Positions 11,801 through 20,809 of a stretch of DNA of 64,000 bases are shown here, piece by piece. Both the position numbers and the translations under genes were made by a program. The stretch is taken from contig JAFZQE010000082.1 in the NCBI GenBank assembly GCA_017552325.1, positions 19,715-83,714 on the forward strand, read 5' to 3'. The notes beneath the pieces are model-generated. The model saw nothing but the letters and a program-made list of their open reading frames with translations. It searched no databases and had not been told where the DNA came from. The DNA is from Oscillospiraceae bacterium (lineage in GTDB: Bacteria > Bacillota > Clostridia > Oscillospirales > Oscillospiraceae). The stretch's first letter is position 1; every line of letters starts with the position of its first letter.

Positions 11801-11910
11801 CGATGGAAGAGGCCGACATGCTCTACGGCGTGACGATGCAGGAGAAGGGCGTGTCGACGGTCATCGAGCTTGACCTCGAGAGCGCGCAGAAAAGCATGGA
11901 GGAGACCTGA
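8890..11910 (+). CDS. smc: Chromosome condensation ATPase SMC, short-armed
   Basis: SMC forms the ring-shaped condensin with ScpA and ScpB. The head has Walker A GPNGSGKS at residues 31-38, and the C-terminal head has the signature SGGEMAFVAIAL near residue 907 followed by Walker B FCVMDEIEAALDE. Two coiled-coil arms flank a hinge at about residues 410-600 that keeps the glycine motif GGSMTGG at 567-573. The protein is 1006 residues, clearly shorter than the roughly 1150-1200 usual for bacteria (1186 in Bacillus subtilis); the missing length is shared between both arms. The start is TTG, seven bases after GAGGGA. No frameshift is visible. Confidence 0.95.
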   Translation: MYLKALEIQGFKSFPDKTRLSFEKEITAIVGPNGSGKSNIADAVLWVMGEQRSKALRGSKMEDVIFGGTEKRGKLGYAQVSLILDNSGRIIDSDNEEIMLTRRLYRSGESEYTINRETVRLKDIHSLLMDTGLGRDGYSIIGQGRIAEIVSSRSTDRREVFEEAAGISRFRYRKEEAERKLEKTEENLLRINDKIEELELQVGPLKRQSEIAKKYLVLRDELRVKEISVWMLTLEKLHAQSEAAALEHEQTKEQLERAKSELEALYASSESISERMHNKDVETERIRDRLSAAESAVAECESAAAVLRGSVKNTQDSLQRMLLDMAEQETRVRELRGQIEQNQERIEALQTELKSAEEELGRNANVLDGCRMKLKSREDMLQQLGERATKLAVETQSTDARIRMLRDMEKDYEGYSRAVKTVMQEAGRGVLRGVHGPAANLLRANDECALAIETALGAAAQHIVVDTQNDGKAAIELLKKKDSGRATFLPLDTIRGGVMRDAPVNDPGFVGVAVDLVSFDEPYREIFNNLLGRTVVAESMSDAIRMSNASGNRVRIVTLDGQMINAGGSMTGGSAAKGTGVLSRANELDKLQKRREKLAGQESACQAELERARSQLAGVRYQLDMALEDQTALTSRKSSLEAEQRATQSAVHQLQLLLDSLSGDSEGRQRAVRAEEDRIEELKEQIRQKEKELQRLRAASQGVRDEISAVSKARLELEGRRTRAEKEAQQRNADIIELERRSARQEQRRLSAEMEEKQILDKLWDNYELSHSAANALRQPVDSVTRWNKEIAELRRGISALGTPNLGAIEEYERVSSRYEFLTGQRDDVEKAKKDLLDIIRSVTGEMRDVFVEKFREIDACFRETFLELFGGGKAALELEDENNVLECGIEIKVQPPGKTLSTISLLSGGEMAFVAIALYFAILKVRPTPFCVMDEIEAALDESNVSRFASYLRRMADKTQFLVITHRRGTMEEADMLYGVTMQEKGVSTVIELDLESAQKSMEET

Positions 11911-11912
11911 GA

Positions 11913-12821
<909 letters not shown>

Positions 12822-12831
12822 GGAGAAAACT

Positions 12832-13140
12832 ATGGCACTGACAAGCAAACAGCGTTCCCAGCTCCGCGGTCTGGCCGCGGCGGAGGACACGATCATCCAG
12901 GTGGGCAAGGGCGGCATCAACGACAATCTGATCGCCTCCGTGTCCGCCGCTCTGAAGGCGAGGGAGCTCGTCAAGGGCAAGGTGCTCGAAAATTCGATGC
13001 TCACCGCGCGCGAGGCCTGCGACGCTCTGTCCGAGGCCTGCAAGGCCGAGCAGGTGCAGGTGATCGGCACCAAGTTCGTCCTGTATAAGAGGAACGAAAA
13101 AGAGCCGAAAATAGAGCTGGTAAAGGAAAAGAAGAAATGA
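12832..13140 (+). CDS. yhbY: YhbY family RNA-binding protein (CRM domain)
   Basis: A 102-residue single CRM-domain protein that associates with pre-50S ribosomal particles in studied bacteria. The start MALTSKQRSQLRGLA, the loop VGKGGIND and the terminal block VQVIGTKFVLYKRNEKEP fit the family. AAGGAG lies just upstream of the ATG. Its stop overlaps the nadD start in ATGA, and it precedes nadD and rsfS as in many Firmicutes. Confidence 0.9.
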   Translation: MALTSKQRSQLRGLAAAEDTIIQVGKGGINDNLIASVSAALKARELVKGKVLENSMLTAREACDALSEACKAEQVQVIGTKFVLYKRNEKEPKIELVKEKKK

Positions 13141-14309
13141 GGATCGCCCTCTACGGCGGCAGCTTCAACCCGCCGCATACGGGTCACCGCGCCGCGGCGC
13201 TGACGGTCATGGAAAAGCTCCGGCCCGACCGGCTGCTGATCCTGCCGGACTGTCTGCCGCCGCACAAGGAGCTTCCTGAGGGGAGCCCTTCGGCGGAGGA
13301 GCGGCTGCATCTGTGCGGGCTCTGCTTTGCCGGCATTCCCGGGCTGGAGATCTCCGACATGGAGATCCGACGCGGGGGACGGAGCTACACGTCGGTGACG
13401 GTCGAGCGTATCCGCGAGCGATACCCGAAGGATGAGCTCATTCTGGTCGTCGGCAGCGACATGCTGCTCTCCTTTGAGGAGTGGAAGCGATTCCGCTATC
13501 TGCTGGAGCAGTGCACGCTGGCCGTCCTCTGCCGGAAAGGGACCGAGCGGGCCGGTGCGGAGGAAAAGGCCGCGCAGCTGCGGGAACAATTCGGCGCCTC
13601 GGTGCTGATCCTGCCGCACGAGCCGGTCGAGATCAGCTCCGGCGAGCTGCGGGAGCTGCTGCCCCGCCGTCTCGGGCGCGAGCTTCTGACGCCGGAGGAG
13701 TACGCAGAGATCATCCGCCGCCGCTGGTACGGCGCACAGCCCGAGCTGAGCTGGCTGCGCGAGCAGGCCTACGCCATGCTCAAGCCGAAGCGGGTCGCCC
13801 ATGTGGCCGGCTGCGAGAGCGAGGCCGTATCGCTGGCGAAGCGCTGGGGCGAGGACCCGGAGCTGGCCGCCGAGGCCGCGATCCTTCACGATATCACCAA
13901 GAAGTTCGACGCGGAGGGCCAGCTTCGGCTCTGCACGCGTTACGGGCTCTGTCCCGAGCGAACGGAGCTGGAAAGCCCGAACGTGCTGCACGCGATCACG
14001 GCGGCGGCCTTCGCGGCCGATCGCTTCGGCGTTTCGGAGCCGGTGCGCAGCGCGATCCGCTGGCACTGCACGGGCAGGCCGGACATGAGCCTGCTGGAAA
14101 AGATCATATGGCTCGCCGACTATATCGAGCCGACCCGCGACTTCCCCGGCGTGGATGAGGCACGGGAGCTTGCCTACCGCGACCTGGATCTCGCGATGGC
14201 GAAGGCGCTGGCCATGACGCTCTCCTACGTCGAGGGCAGGGGAAAAACACACTGTATCATTACGGAACAGGCCCTGGACTATTACAAAGGGCTAACCGAC
14301 AGGAGGTAA
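13137..14309 (+). CDS. nadD: NadD-YqeK fusion: nicotinate-nucleotide adenylyltransferase with HD hydrolase domain
   Basis: Residues 1 to about 195 are nicotinate-mononucleotide adenylyltransferase, the NAD-forming step: YGGSFNPPHTGH carries the nucleotidyltransferase HxGH-type motif and ISSGELRELL the second signature. Residues from about 205 to 390 are a YqeK-type HD phosphohydrolase, with His222, His251-Asp252 (LHDITKKFD) and the later HCTGRPDM and LADYIEPTRDF blocks. YqeK proteins hydrolyse Ap4A. The two are normally separate neighbouring genes; here one frame covers both with no stop or frameshift. It overlaps yhbY by four bases, and rsfS follows after four. Confidence 0.93.
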   Translation: MRIALYGGSFNPPHTGHRAAALTVMEKLRPDRLLILPDCLPPHKELPEGSPSAEERLHLCGLCFAGIPGLEISDMEIRRGGRSYTSVTVERIRERYPKDELILVVGSDMLLSFEEWKRFRYLLEQCTLAVLCRKGTERAGAEEKAAQLREQFGASVLILPHEPVEISSGELRELLPRRLGRELLTPEEYAEIIRRRWYGAQPELSWLREQAYAMLKPKRVAHVAGCESEAVSLAKRWGEDPELAAEAAILHDITKKFDAEGQLRLCTRYGLCPERTELESPNVLHAITAAAFAADRFGVSEPVRSAIRWHCTGRPDMSLLEKIIWLADYIEPTRDFPGVDEARELAYRDLDLAMAKALAMTLSYVEGRGKTHCIITEQALDYYKGLTDRR

Positions 14310-14313
14310 AAAC

Positions 14314-14664
14314 ATGCTGAGTCCCAGAGAAATCGCATCCATCGCCGCCAAGGCGCTGGACGAGAAGAAAGCGAAGGACGTCAAGGTTCTGAAGACCGAG
14401 GAGCACACCGTGCTGGCGGATTATTTCGTCATCTGCAACGGCACCTCCTCCACCCATATCAAGGCGCTGGTCGACGAGGTCGACAAGAAGCTCTCCGAGG
14501 CGGGCGAGCCGCCCATTCGCCGCGAGGGACTGCGCTCCGACATCTGGGTGCTGATGGACTTCGGCAGCGTGATCGTGCACGTGTTTACGGACGAGGCGCG
14601 CAAATTCTACAATCTGGAGCGCCTCTGGAGCGACGCTGAGGTGGTGGATCTCTCATCCCTGTAA
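14314..14664 (+). CDS. rsfS: Ribosome silencing factor RsfS
   Basis: RsfS (YbeB, formerly Iojap) binds ribosomal protein L14 and blocks subunit joining under starvation. The 116 residues contain the family blocks LADYFVICNGTSSTHIKALVDEV, REGLRSDIWVLMDFGSVIVHVF and RKFYNLERLWSDAE. AGGAGG seven bases upstream, in the end of nadD-yqeK, supports the ATG. It closes the smc-to-rsfS run; a structured gap separates it from leuS. Confidence 0.95.
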   Translation: MLSPREIASIAAKALDEKKAKDVKVLKTEEHTVLADYFVICNGTSSTHIKALVDEVDKKLSEAGEPPIRREGLRSDIWVLMDFGSVIVHVFTDEARKFYNLERLWSDAEVVDLSSL

Positions 14665-14665
14665 C

Positions 14666-14833
14666 GCCCCGCAAGAGCGGGGCATCCAGATCAATTGTGA
14701 AACAGTGTTTCACAATTGAGAGACTCGCGCTCATCGCACGCGGCTTACGAGAGACAAGCCGCGTTTGGTCGGCGCGAGGGCTCGCGTTACTCGCCATAGA
14801 GTGTTTTTGCTGCGGCAAAGCTGCCGCAAAAAC
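14666..14833 (+). promoter_or_regulatory. leuS leader: Structured leader or intergenic hairpin array before leuS
   Basis: The 213-base gap between rsfS and leuS holds four inverted repeats: 14666-14672/14677-14683 (7 bp, AAGA loop), 14691-14704/14706-14719 (14 bp with a single central base), 14738-14746/14756-14764 (9 bp) and 14803-14817/14822-14833 (bulged). No T-box consensus (GGTGG...) is present, so a tRNA-sensing leader of known type is not supported. None is followed by a plus-strand T tract. Role unknown. Confidence 0.5.
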
Positions 14834-14877
14834 GAATTAAGCTCAGGCACAATGATTACAAAGGAGAGAGATCGACT

Positions 14878-17385
14878 ATGAAATATGATTTTACCGCCAT
14901 TGAAAAGAAATGGCAGGACCGCTGGGAAGAAGTCAAGCCCTATGCCGCCGAGACCGGCAGCGAAAAGCCCAAATTCTACGGGCTGATCGAGTTCCCGTAC
15001 CCCAGCGCCGCCGGCCTGCACGTCGGCCATCCGCGCCCCTTCACGGCGATGGACATCGTCGCGCGCAAAAAGCGCATGGAGGGCTTCAACGTCCTGTTCC
15101 CGATCGGCTTTGACGCCTTCGGCCTGCCTACCGAGAACTTCGCCATCAAAAACCACATCCACCCCGCGATCGTCACGAAGCAGAACGTGGAGAACTTCAC
15201 GCGCCAGCTTAAAATGCTCGGCTACGGCTTCGACTGGGACCGCGTCGTCGACACCACCGACCCGAACTACTACAAGTGGACGCAGTGGATCTTCCTGCAG
15301 CTCTTTAAGCACGGCCTGGCCTACAAGACCACGATGCCCGTCAACTGGTGCACGAGCTGCAAGTGCGTGCTGGCCAACGAGGAGGTCGTCGAGGGCGTCT
15401 GCGAGCGCTGCGGCAGCGAGGTCGTCCGCCGCGAGAAGAGCCAGTGGATGCTCGGCATCACGAAGTACGCCCAGCGTCTGATCGACGATCTGGACGGCCT
15501 GGACTTCATCGAGCGCGTCAAGACCCAGCAGATCAACTGGATCGGCCGCTCCACCGGCGCGGAGGTCGTTTTCAAGACCACCGCCGGCGACAATCTGCTG
15601 ATCTTCACCACCCGTCCGGACACGCTCTTCGGCGCGACCTACATGGTCCTCTCGCCGGAGCATCCCTACGTCAAGCGCTGGAAGGACCGGATCGAAAACT
15701 GGGACGCCGTCGCCGCCTACGTCGACGAGGCTGCCCACAAGTCCGACTTCGAGCGCGCCGAGCTCAACAAGGAGAAGACCGGCGTGCGCATCGAGGGCGT
15801 GCGCGGCATCAACCCCGTCAACGGCAAGGAGATCCCGATCTTCATCTCCGACTACGTCCTCGTCACCTACGGCACCGGCGCGATCATGGCCGTCCCGGCC
15901 CACGACGACCGCGACTGGGAGTTCGCCCGCAAGTTCGGCTGCGAGATCATCGAGGTCGTGCAGGGCGGCAACATCGAGGAATCCGCCTTCACGCTCAAGG
16001 ACGATACCGGCATCATGGTCAACTCCGGCTTTCTCGACGGCATGACCGTCAAACAGGCGATCCCCGCGATCACGGCCTGGCTCGAGGAGAAGGGGATCGG
16101 CCATGAGAAGGTCAACTACAAGCTGCGCGACTGGGTCTTTTCCAGGCAGCGCTACTGGGGCGAGCCGATCCCGCTCGTCAAGTGCGAGAAATGCGGCTGG
16201 GTCGCCCTTCCGGAGAGCGAGCTTCCGCTCCTGCTGCCGCAGGTCGATTCCTACGAGCTGACCGACGACGGCGAATCCCCGCTGAGCAAGATGACCGACT
16301 GGGTCAACACCAGCTGCCCCTGCTGCGGCGGCCCCGCCAAGCGCGAGACCGACACGATGCCCCAGTGGGCCGGCTCCAGCTGGTACTTCCTGCGCTATAT
16401 GGATCCGCACAACGACAAGGAACTCGTCAGCAAGGAGGCCGAGGAATACTGGGGGCCAGTGGACTGGTACAACGGCGGCATGGAGCACACGACGCTCCAT
16501 CTGCTCTACAGCCGCTTCTGGCACAAGTTCCTCTACGACATCGGCGTTGTCCACACGAAGGAGCCCTATGCCAAGCGCACGAGTCACGGCATGATCCTGG
16601 GCCGCAACCCGCACTTCATCGGCTACGCGGAGACCGAGGAGGAGAAGCAGGCCCTGCTCGCCAAATACGGCAGCCAGGCCACCCGTCCCTCGGTGAAGAT
16701 GTCCAAGTCCCTCGGCAACGTCGTCAACCCCGACGACGTCGTCAAAGCCTACGGAGCGGACACGATGCGCCTCTACATCATGTTCATCGGCGACTTTGAG
16801 AAGACCGCCACTTGGTCGGACGAGGCCGTCAAGGGCTCCAAGCGTTTCCTTGACCGCTGCTGGAACCTGCTCGAGCTGGTGAAGGAGGGCGACGCCGTCT
16901 CCGCCGCCAACGAGAGCGCCGTCCACAAGACGATCAAGAAGGTCACCGAGGACGTCAATACCCTGAAGATGAACACGGCGATCGCGGCGATGATGGCCCT
17001 GGTCAACGACTTCTATGCCAAGGGACTCAGCCGCGGCGACCTTGAGCAGCTGATCCTTCTGCTCAGCCCCTTCGTGCCGCACCTGGCCGAGGAGATGTGG
17101 GAGCAGGCCGGCTTTGCCGCGAAATACGGGAAAATGGCGATGCAGATGCCCTGGCCGAAGTACGACGAGGCCAAGACGAAGGACGCGATCCGCGAGATGG
17201 CCGTCCAGGTCAACGGCAAGCTCCGCTCCACCGTAAAGGTCCCGGCCGACGCGCCGGACGAGACGGTGATCGCGGCCGCCTGCGCCGACGAGAAGATCAA
17301 ACGTCAGATGGAGGGCATGCAGCTTGTCAAGACGATCGTCGTCAAAAACAAGCTGATCAACCTGATCCTGAAACCGGCAAAGTAA
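14878..17385 (+). CDS. leuS: Leucyl-tRNA synthetase
   Basis: Class I synthetase charging tRNA-Leu. The HIGH motif reads HVGH in [16 protein letters not shown] and the KMSKS loop is VKMSKSLGN. The CP1 editing domain is present between them ([37 protein letters not shown]). Zinc-ribbon cysteines occur at CTSCKCVL and CERCG. The 835-residue length fits bacterial LeuRS. AAGGAG lies 12 bases upstream of the ATG. Confidence 0.98.
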   Translation: MKYDFTAIEKKWQDRWEEVKPYAAETGSEKPKFYGLIEFPYPSAAGLHVGHPRPFTAMDIVARKKRMEGFNVLFPIGFDAFGLPTENFAIKNHIHPAIVTKQNVENFTRQLKMLGYGFDWDRVVDTTDPNYYKWTQWIFLQLFKHGLAYKTTMPVNWCTSCKCVLANEEVVEGVCERCGSEVVRREKSQWMLGITKYAQRLIDDLDGLDFIERVKTQQINWIGRSTGAEVVFKTTAGDNLLIFTTRPDTLFGATYMVLSPEHPYVKRWKDRIENWDAVAAYVDEAAHKSDFERAELNKEKTGVRIEGVRGINPVNGKEIPIFISDYVLVTYGTGAIMAVPAHDDRDWEFARKFGCEIIEVVQGGNIEESAFTLKDDTGIMVNSGFLDGMTVKQAIPAITAWLEEKGIGHEKVNYKLRDWVFSRQRYWGEPIPLVKCEKCGWVALPESELPLLLPQVDSYELTDDGESPLSKMTDWVNTSCPCCGGPAKRETDTMPQWAGSSWYFLRYMDPHNDKELVSKEAEEYWGPVDWYNGGMEHTTLHLLYSRFWHKFLYDIGVVHTKEPYAKRTSHGMILGRNPHFIGYAETEEEKQALLAKYGSQATRPSVKMSKSLGNVVNPDDVVKAYGADTMRLYIMFIGDFEKTATWSDEAVKGSKRFLDRCWNLLELVKEGDAVSAANESAVHKTIKKVTEDVNTLKMNTAIAAMMALVNDFYAKGLSRGDLEQLILLLSPFVPHLAEEMWEQAGFAAKYGKMAMQMPWPKYDEAKTKDAIREMAVQVNGKLRSTVKVPADAPDETVIAAACADEKIKRQMEGMQLVKTIVVKNKLINLILKPAK

Positions 17386-17388
17386 CAG

Positions 17389-17417
17389 TTGACAAAAAGG
17401 GCAAATCCATGTATAAT
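17389..17417 (+). promoter_or_regulatory. Consensus sigma-A promoter for rpsU
   Basis: TTGACA at 17389-17394 and TATAAT at 17412-17417 with a 17-base spacer match the consensus exactly. They begin four bases after the leuS stop, so rpsU is strongly and separately transcribed. Confidence 0.9.
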
Positions 17418-17483
17418 GCTCCCGTTAAAAGCCAATTCGTGGCCCTTAAAGCGCCGCAGGCGTATTTGGAGGGAGGGAAATAA

Positions 17484-17669
17484 ATGTCTGAAATCTACGT
17501 CAAGGAAAACGAGTCTCTGGACAATGCTCTGAAGAGATTCAAGCGCAGCTGCGCGAAGTCCGGTGTTCTGGCTGACCTGAGAAAAAAGGAGTATTACCAG
17601 AGCCCCAGCGTCAAGCGCCGCAAGAAATCCGAGGCTGCCCGCAAGAACAAGAACAAGCGCTTCTATTGA
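17484..17669 (+). CDS. rpsU: 30S ribosomal protein S21
   Basis: A 61-residue basic protein of the small subunit. The sequence [20 protein letters not shown] followed by a lysine/arginine-rich tail ([17 protein letters not shown]) is typical of S21. GGAGGGA precedes the ATG. It has its own consensus promoter and is followed by a strong terminator, so it is monocistronic. Confidence 0.97.
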   Translation: MSEIYVKENESLDNALKRFKRSCAKSGVLADLRKKEYYQSPSVKRRKKSEAARKNKNKRFY

Positions 17670-17691
17670 TGCAGCACCCGTGAAAAACAAG

Positions 17692-17721
17692 CCGCACCCC
17701 TGTCAAGGGGTGCGGTTTTTT
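17692..17721 (+). terminator. Intrinsic terminator of rpsU
   Basis: CCGCACCCC (17692-17700) and GGGGTGCGG (17707-17715) form a 9-bp stem followed directly by six T. Confidence 0.95.
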
Positions 17722-17732
17722 GATGAAAAGAA

Positions 17733-17760
17733 ATCGGCCGGTTCCGGGGAACCGGCCGAT
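17733..17760 (-). terminator. Terminator of the proline-repeat surface protein gene
   Basis: ATCGGCCGGTTCC (17733-17745) and its complement (17748-17760) form a 13-bp stem. On the minus strand it is followed by a T-rich stretch. It lies four bases beyond the stop codon. Confidence 0.85.
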
Positions 17761-17764
17761 CGGC

Positions 17765-20587
17765 TTAATTGAATTTCCGCTTCTGCAGAATGATCAGCAC
17801 CGAGCTGAGCAGGAGAAGCGAAGCGGCGGCGATGCCGATGAGAGGACCGGTCTCCTCGCCGTAGCCGGTGTGGGGCTCTCCGCCCTCGCCGGCGTTTTTC
17901 ACATAGAATGTGAGTTTCACCGAGTCGGTGTTCTTGAAGCGCACGGTCAGATTGTAGCTCCCGACCTTCAGGGCCTGCAGATAGGAGTTCTTGAGTGTGA
18001 TGACGGTGCTGCCGGAGCTGCTCTCATAGTTGGAGGGATCGAGAGTCTGGCCGTCAACAAGCAGATCGCGGAATTCGCTGTAATCGATATCCAGGTGCAG
18101 CGTGAGATCCTTCTTGCTGTCCTTGATAAAGGTCACGTCTGATTCCTTTAGAACGGTCAGCGTGCCGAAGCGGTAGCTGATGTCGTAGTTTTTGGTGACG
18201 TCGGCGTCGCCGCTGGTGATCTTGAAGTCCGTCTTGATGCTGTTGGGCGAGCTGCCGACCTTGGTCTGCTCGCCGGTAAAGGTGACGGGGAGGCGGTGCG
18301 ATGCGATCAGCCCGGAGACAGAGGGCGTGCTGTGGTTGGTCAGCGGCGTGCCGTCGTAGACCTTGACGGCGCTCGAGGTACGGATGACGAGCGGTCGGCG
18401 CGTCACCGTCAGGGTCGCGCTGCCGCCGGTGATCTGATAGTTCCCGGTCACGTCCTCGCCGCCTGCGTCGACGATCTTCACGCTGCTTGCGTCGATGACG
18501 GCGCTCATGCTGCCGGCGTCGGTGATCGTGGCGCTGCAGTCCGCGCTGACGATGCGGTGTCCGCTCAGCAGCCCGCTGCCGCTGTAGCTGACGGAGGAAG
18601 CGCTTGAAAGACTCAGCGGCGTCGCGTCATAGACCTTTTCCGCCGTGGCCGTGACGCTGACGCTGCGCCTGGTGACGCTCAGCGTGACCGTCAGGGGCGT
18701 GCAGTTGTAAGAGGGACCTGCGATCACTTTGCCGTTGACCGTGACGCTCTTGACGCTGACCGTCAGCGTCGAGCGCTCGCCCGCGCGAAGCGGATAGGAG
18801 TCGGCCCGCAGCTCCAGCTCATAGCTGCCGCCGCTCGGAAGACCGGTGAGCAGGAAATCCTCGGCGCTGAGTTTGAGCTCGGTGCCGTCATAGGGCCTTT
18901 CGGTCACAGTCCCCGCTTTCAGCTGCAGCGTCAGCGCGAGCGGCTCCGCTGTAGGCACGGGCGTCGGCTCGGGTGTGGGCACCGGCGTGGGCTCAGGAGT
19001 CGGTTCCGGCGTAGGCTCGGGCGTGGGTTCCGGAGTCGGCTCAGGCGTGGGTTCCGGCGTCGGTTCGGGCGTGGGTTCCGGCGTCGGCTCAGGCGTGGGT
19101 TCCGGCGTCGGTTCCGGCGTGGGTTCGGGCGTAGGCTCGGTCGTAGGCTCAGGCGTGGGCTCAGGCGTAGGTTCCGGCGTCGGTTCCGGCGTGGGTTCGG
19201 GCGTAGGCTCAGGAGTCGGTTCCAGCGTAGGTTCCGGCGTCGGTTCCGGCGTGGGCTCCGGCGTCGGTTCCGGGGTGGGTTCCGGCGTGGGTTCGGGCGT
19301 AGGCTCAGGAGTCAGTTCCGGCGTAGGTTCCGGCGTCGGTGCCGGCGTGGGCTCCGGCGGAGGTTCGGGCGTCGGTTCCGGGGTGGGTTCCGGGGTGGGT
19401 TCCGGGGTGGGTTCGGGCGTAGACTCAGGAGTCGGTTCCGGCGTAGGTTCCGGAGTAGGTTCCGGCGTGGGTTCGGGCTGGCCCTCGATCTCGCTCCACT
19501 GCGCGACCAGCTGGCAGCTCATATAGGGCTTGATCACGTCGCCGATCTCGACGGCCAGCGTGGATCCGTTGCCGGTAAAACGAATGCCTTCCTCTTTCCC
19601 GTCTTTCTCAAGCTCGCCGTAGCACAGCAGCCAGCCCTCAAATTGCAGACGCTTTTCCTCGGCCTGCTTTTCGATCTCCTCGCTGAGGGGCAGGACTTTG
19701 TGCTCACCGCTCAGCTTGAAGCTGTCACCCTTTTCCACAAGCCTGGCTTCGGTCTCCAGCTCGCCGGGAAGATAAGTGACCGTGATCTCCTGTTTCTTCT
19801 CCAGCCTGACGAACAGGGCGTCCAGAACAAAGCTGTCGGAATCGTCCGGGAAGACGGCCGTTTTGTCCTTTCCGTCCGGATAGTCTTTCGCGAAAAGCTC
19901 CTTCGGGAGATAGACGGAAGCGTTTTCCGCATCGGCCTCGGCCAGAGCGGTGAGGCTGAAGGTTTTTTCTGCCTCATCAGCGGCTTCGGGCGTTTCGGTC
20001 GGTGTCGGCGTCTCTGTCGGGGCAGGCGTTTCGGTAGGCTCCGGCGTCTCTTCCGGCTCCTCTGTCGGGACGGAAAGCGTCAGCGAGTACAGATACCAGC
20101 CCTCGGGAGGCATGATGTACAGCCCGTGCTCACGAAGCTCCGCAACGCTGACCTGAAAAACGACGTCCGGCTTCTTGCTCTCCTGCGGCGTTTCGGTCGG
20201 CTCCGGCGTGGATTCGGCTTCAGGCTCCGGCGTGGGTTCCGGCGTCTCGGCCGGGGCGGGAGATTCGCTCGGTGCGGGCTCCTTCTCCGGCTTGCCCTTG
20301 ACGCTGATCACGAGACCGCTGTTCGTTCCGAAGAGCTCCTCGTACGCGGCGACCTCGGTAAACACCGGCTTTCCCTGCTCGTCCGTCTTCAGCACATAGC
20401 CGCCGTCCTTGTCCTTCTCATAGACCGGCGCGCTGATATGGATCTGCACCCTGGCCTTGTCGTCGGGAGCTTTCGGCATATCGCCGTCGGCCCTGGCGGC
20501 AGGGGAGAGCAGCCCCGTCTGCAGCAGCATGGACGAGCCGAGCAGAACGCTCAAAACAGTCCTTGCAATTTTTATCATCGCTTTCAC
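17765..20587 (-). CDS. Secreted surface protein with MBG/YDG domains, long PTPEP repeat and sorting-signal-like C-terminus
   Basis: A 940-residue exported protein. A signal peptide covers about residues 1-34 (hydrophobic [22 protein letters not shown]). Residues about 35-365 contain acidic and proline-rich stretches. Roughly 44 four-residue PTPE units follow, then MBG/YDG-type repeats ([18 protein letters not shown]) joined by VTRR linkers. The C-terminus has EPHTG at residues 904-908, a hydrophobic helix ([19 protein letters not shown]) and the basic tail QKRKFN, the layout of a sortase signal with a non-LPXTG motif. AGAGGTGAAAG precedes the ATG. A class B sortase gene lies directly upstream. 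The ligand or role is unknown. Confidence 0.85.
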   Translation of the reverse strand: MKAMIKIARTVLSVLLGSSMLLQTGLLSPAARADGDMPKAPDDKARVQIHISAPVYEKDKDGGYVLKTDEQGKPVFTEVAAYEELFGTNSGLVISVKGKPEKEPAPSESPAPAETPEPTPEPEAESTPEPTETPQESKKPDVVFQVSVAELREHGLYIMPPEGWYLYSLTLSVPTEEPEETPEPTETPAPTETPTPTETPEAADEAEKTFSLTALAEADAENASVYLPKELFAKDYPDGKDKTAVFPDDSDSFVLDALFVRLEKKQEITVTYLPGELETEARLVEKGDSFKLSGEHKVLPLSEEIEKQAEEKRLQFEGWLLCYGELEKDGKEEGIRFTGNGSTLAVEIGDVIKPYMSCQLVAQWSEIEGQPEPTPEPTPEPTPEPTPESTPEPTPEPTPEPTPEPTPEPPPEPTPAPTPEPTPELTPEPTPEPTPEPTPEPTPEPTPEPTPEPTLEPTPEPTPEPTPEPTPEPTPEPTPEPTTEPTPEPTPEPTPEPTPEPTPEPTPEPTPEPTPEPTPEPTPEPTPEPTPEPTPVPTPEPTPVPTAEPLALTLQLKAGTVTERPYDGTELKLSAEDFLLTGLPSGGSYELELRADSYPLRAGERSTLTVSVKSVTVNGKVIAGPSYNCTPLTVTLSVTRRSVSVTATAEKVYDATPLSLSSASSVSYSGSGLLSGHRIVSADCSATITDAGSMSAVIDASSVKIVDAGGEDVTGNYQITGGSATLTVTRRPLVIRTSSAVKVYDGTPLTNHSTPSVSGLIASHRLPVTFTGEQTKVGSSPNSIKTDFKITSGDADVTKNYDISYRFGTLTVLKESDVTFIKDSKKDLTLHLDIDYSEFRDLLVDGQTLDPSNYESSSGSTVITLKNSYLQALKVGSYNLTVRFKNTDSVKLTFYVKNAGEGGEPHTGYGEETGPLIGIAAASLLLLSSVLIILQKRKFN
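18955..19482. repeat. 12-bp degenerate tandem repeat encoding PTPE units
   Basis: About 44 tandem copies of a 12-base unit (forms such as GGTTCCGGCGTG on the plus strand) lie inside the surface protein gene. All copies keep the frame, and substitutions are mostly synonymous with a few changes (PESTP, PEPPP, PTPAP, PELTP, PTLEP, PTTEP, PTPVP). Such an array can change length by slippage or unequal recombination. Confidence 0.9.
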
Positions 20588-20686
20588 CTCTGGAATAAGG
20601 CTTCGGATACAAAAACCTGAAAAGAAGACAAAGATTGTTAGTTTTTTATCAGATTTTTGACTCTACCGCATCGTTTTCGTGCTTTC

Positions 20687-20715
20687 ATTATACTGAAAGC
20701 ATCCGGGGAATACAA
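20687..20715 (-). promoter_or_regulatory. Promoter of the proline-repeat surface protein gene
   Basis: On the minus strand TTGTAT (20715-20710) and TATAAT (20692-20687) are separated by 17 bases, leaving a leader of roughly 95 bases before the start. Confidence 0.7.
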
Positions 20716-20760
20716 GCGATGCGGCCATTAAGAATGATTAAGATTGCGGCCGGAAAAAAC

Positions 20761-20789
20761 AAAACGGATACTGAAAAAGTATCCGTTTT
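20761..20789 (-). terminator. Terminator of the sortase gene
   Basis: AAAACGGATAC (20761-20771) pairs with GTATCCGTTTT (20779-20789). On the minus strand a run of six T follows shortly after. Sortase and surface protein genes are therefore separate transcription units. Confidence 0.85.
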
Positions 20790-20809
20790 GCAATGAAGTT
20801 TTGTTCGGT

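Noticed and set aside
14666-14877. T-box riboswitch upstream of leuS
   Set aside because: No T-box core (GGTGG-type) or specifier-loop arrangement, and no terminator with T tract; only hairpins of unknown meaning.
18955-19482. CRISPR-like array
   Set aside because: Repeats are 12 bases with no spacers, lie inside a coding frame and no cas gene is present.
18975-19526. A plus-strand frame of repeated GVGS units
   Set aside because: It is the antisense reading of the PTPE-coding tandem repeat.
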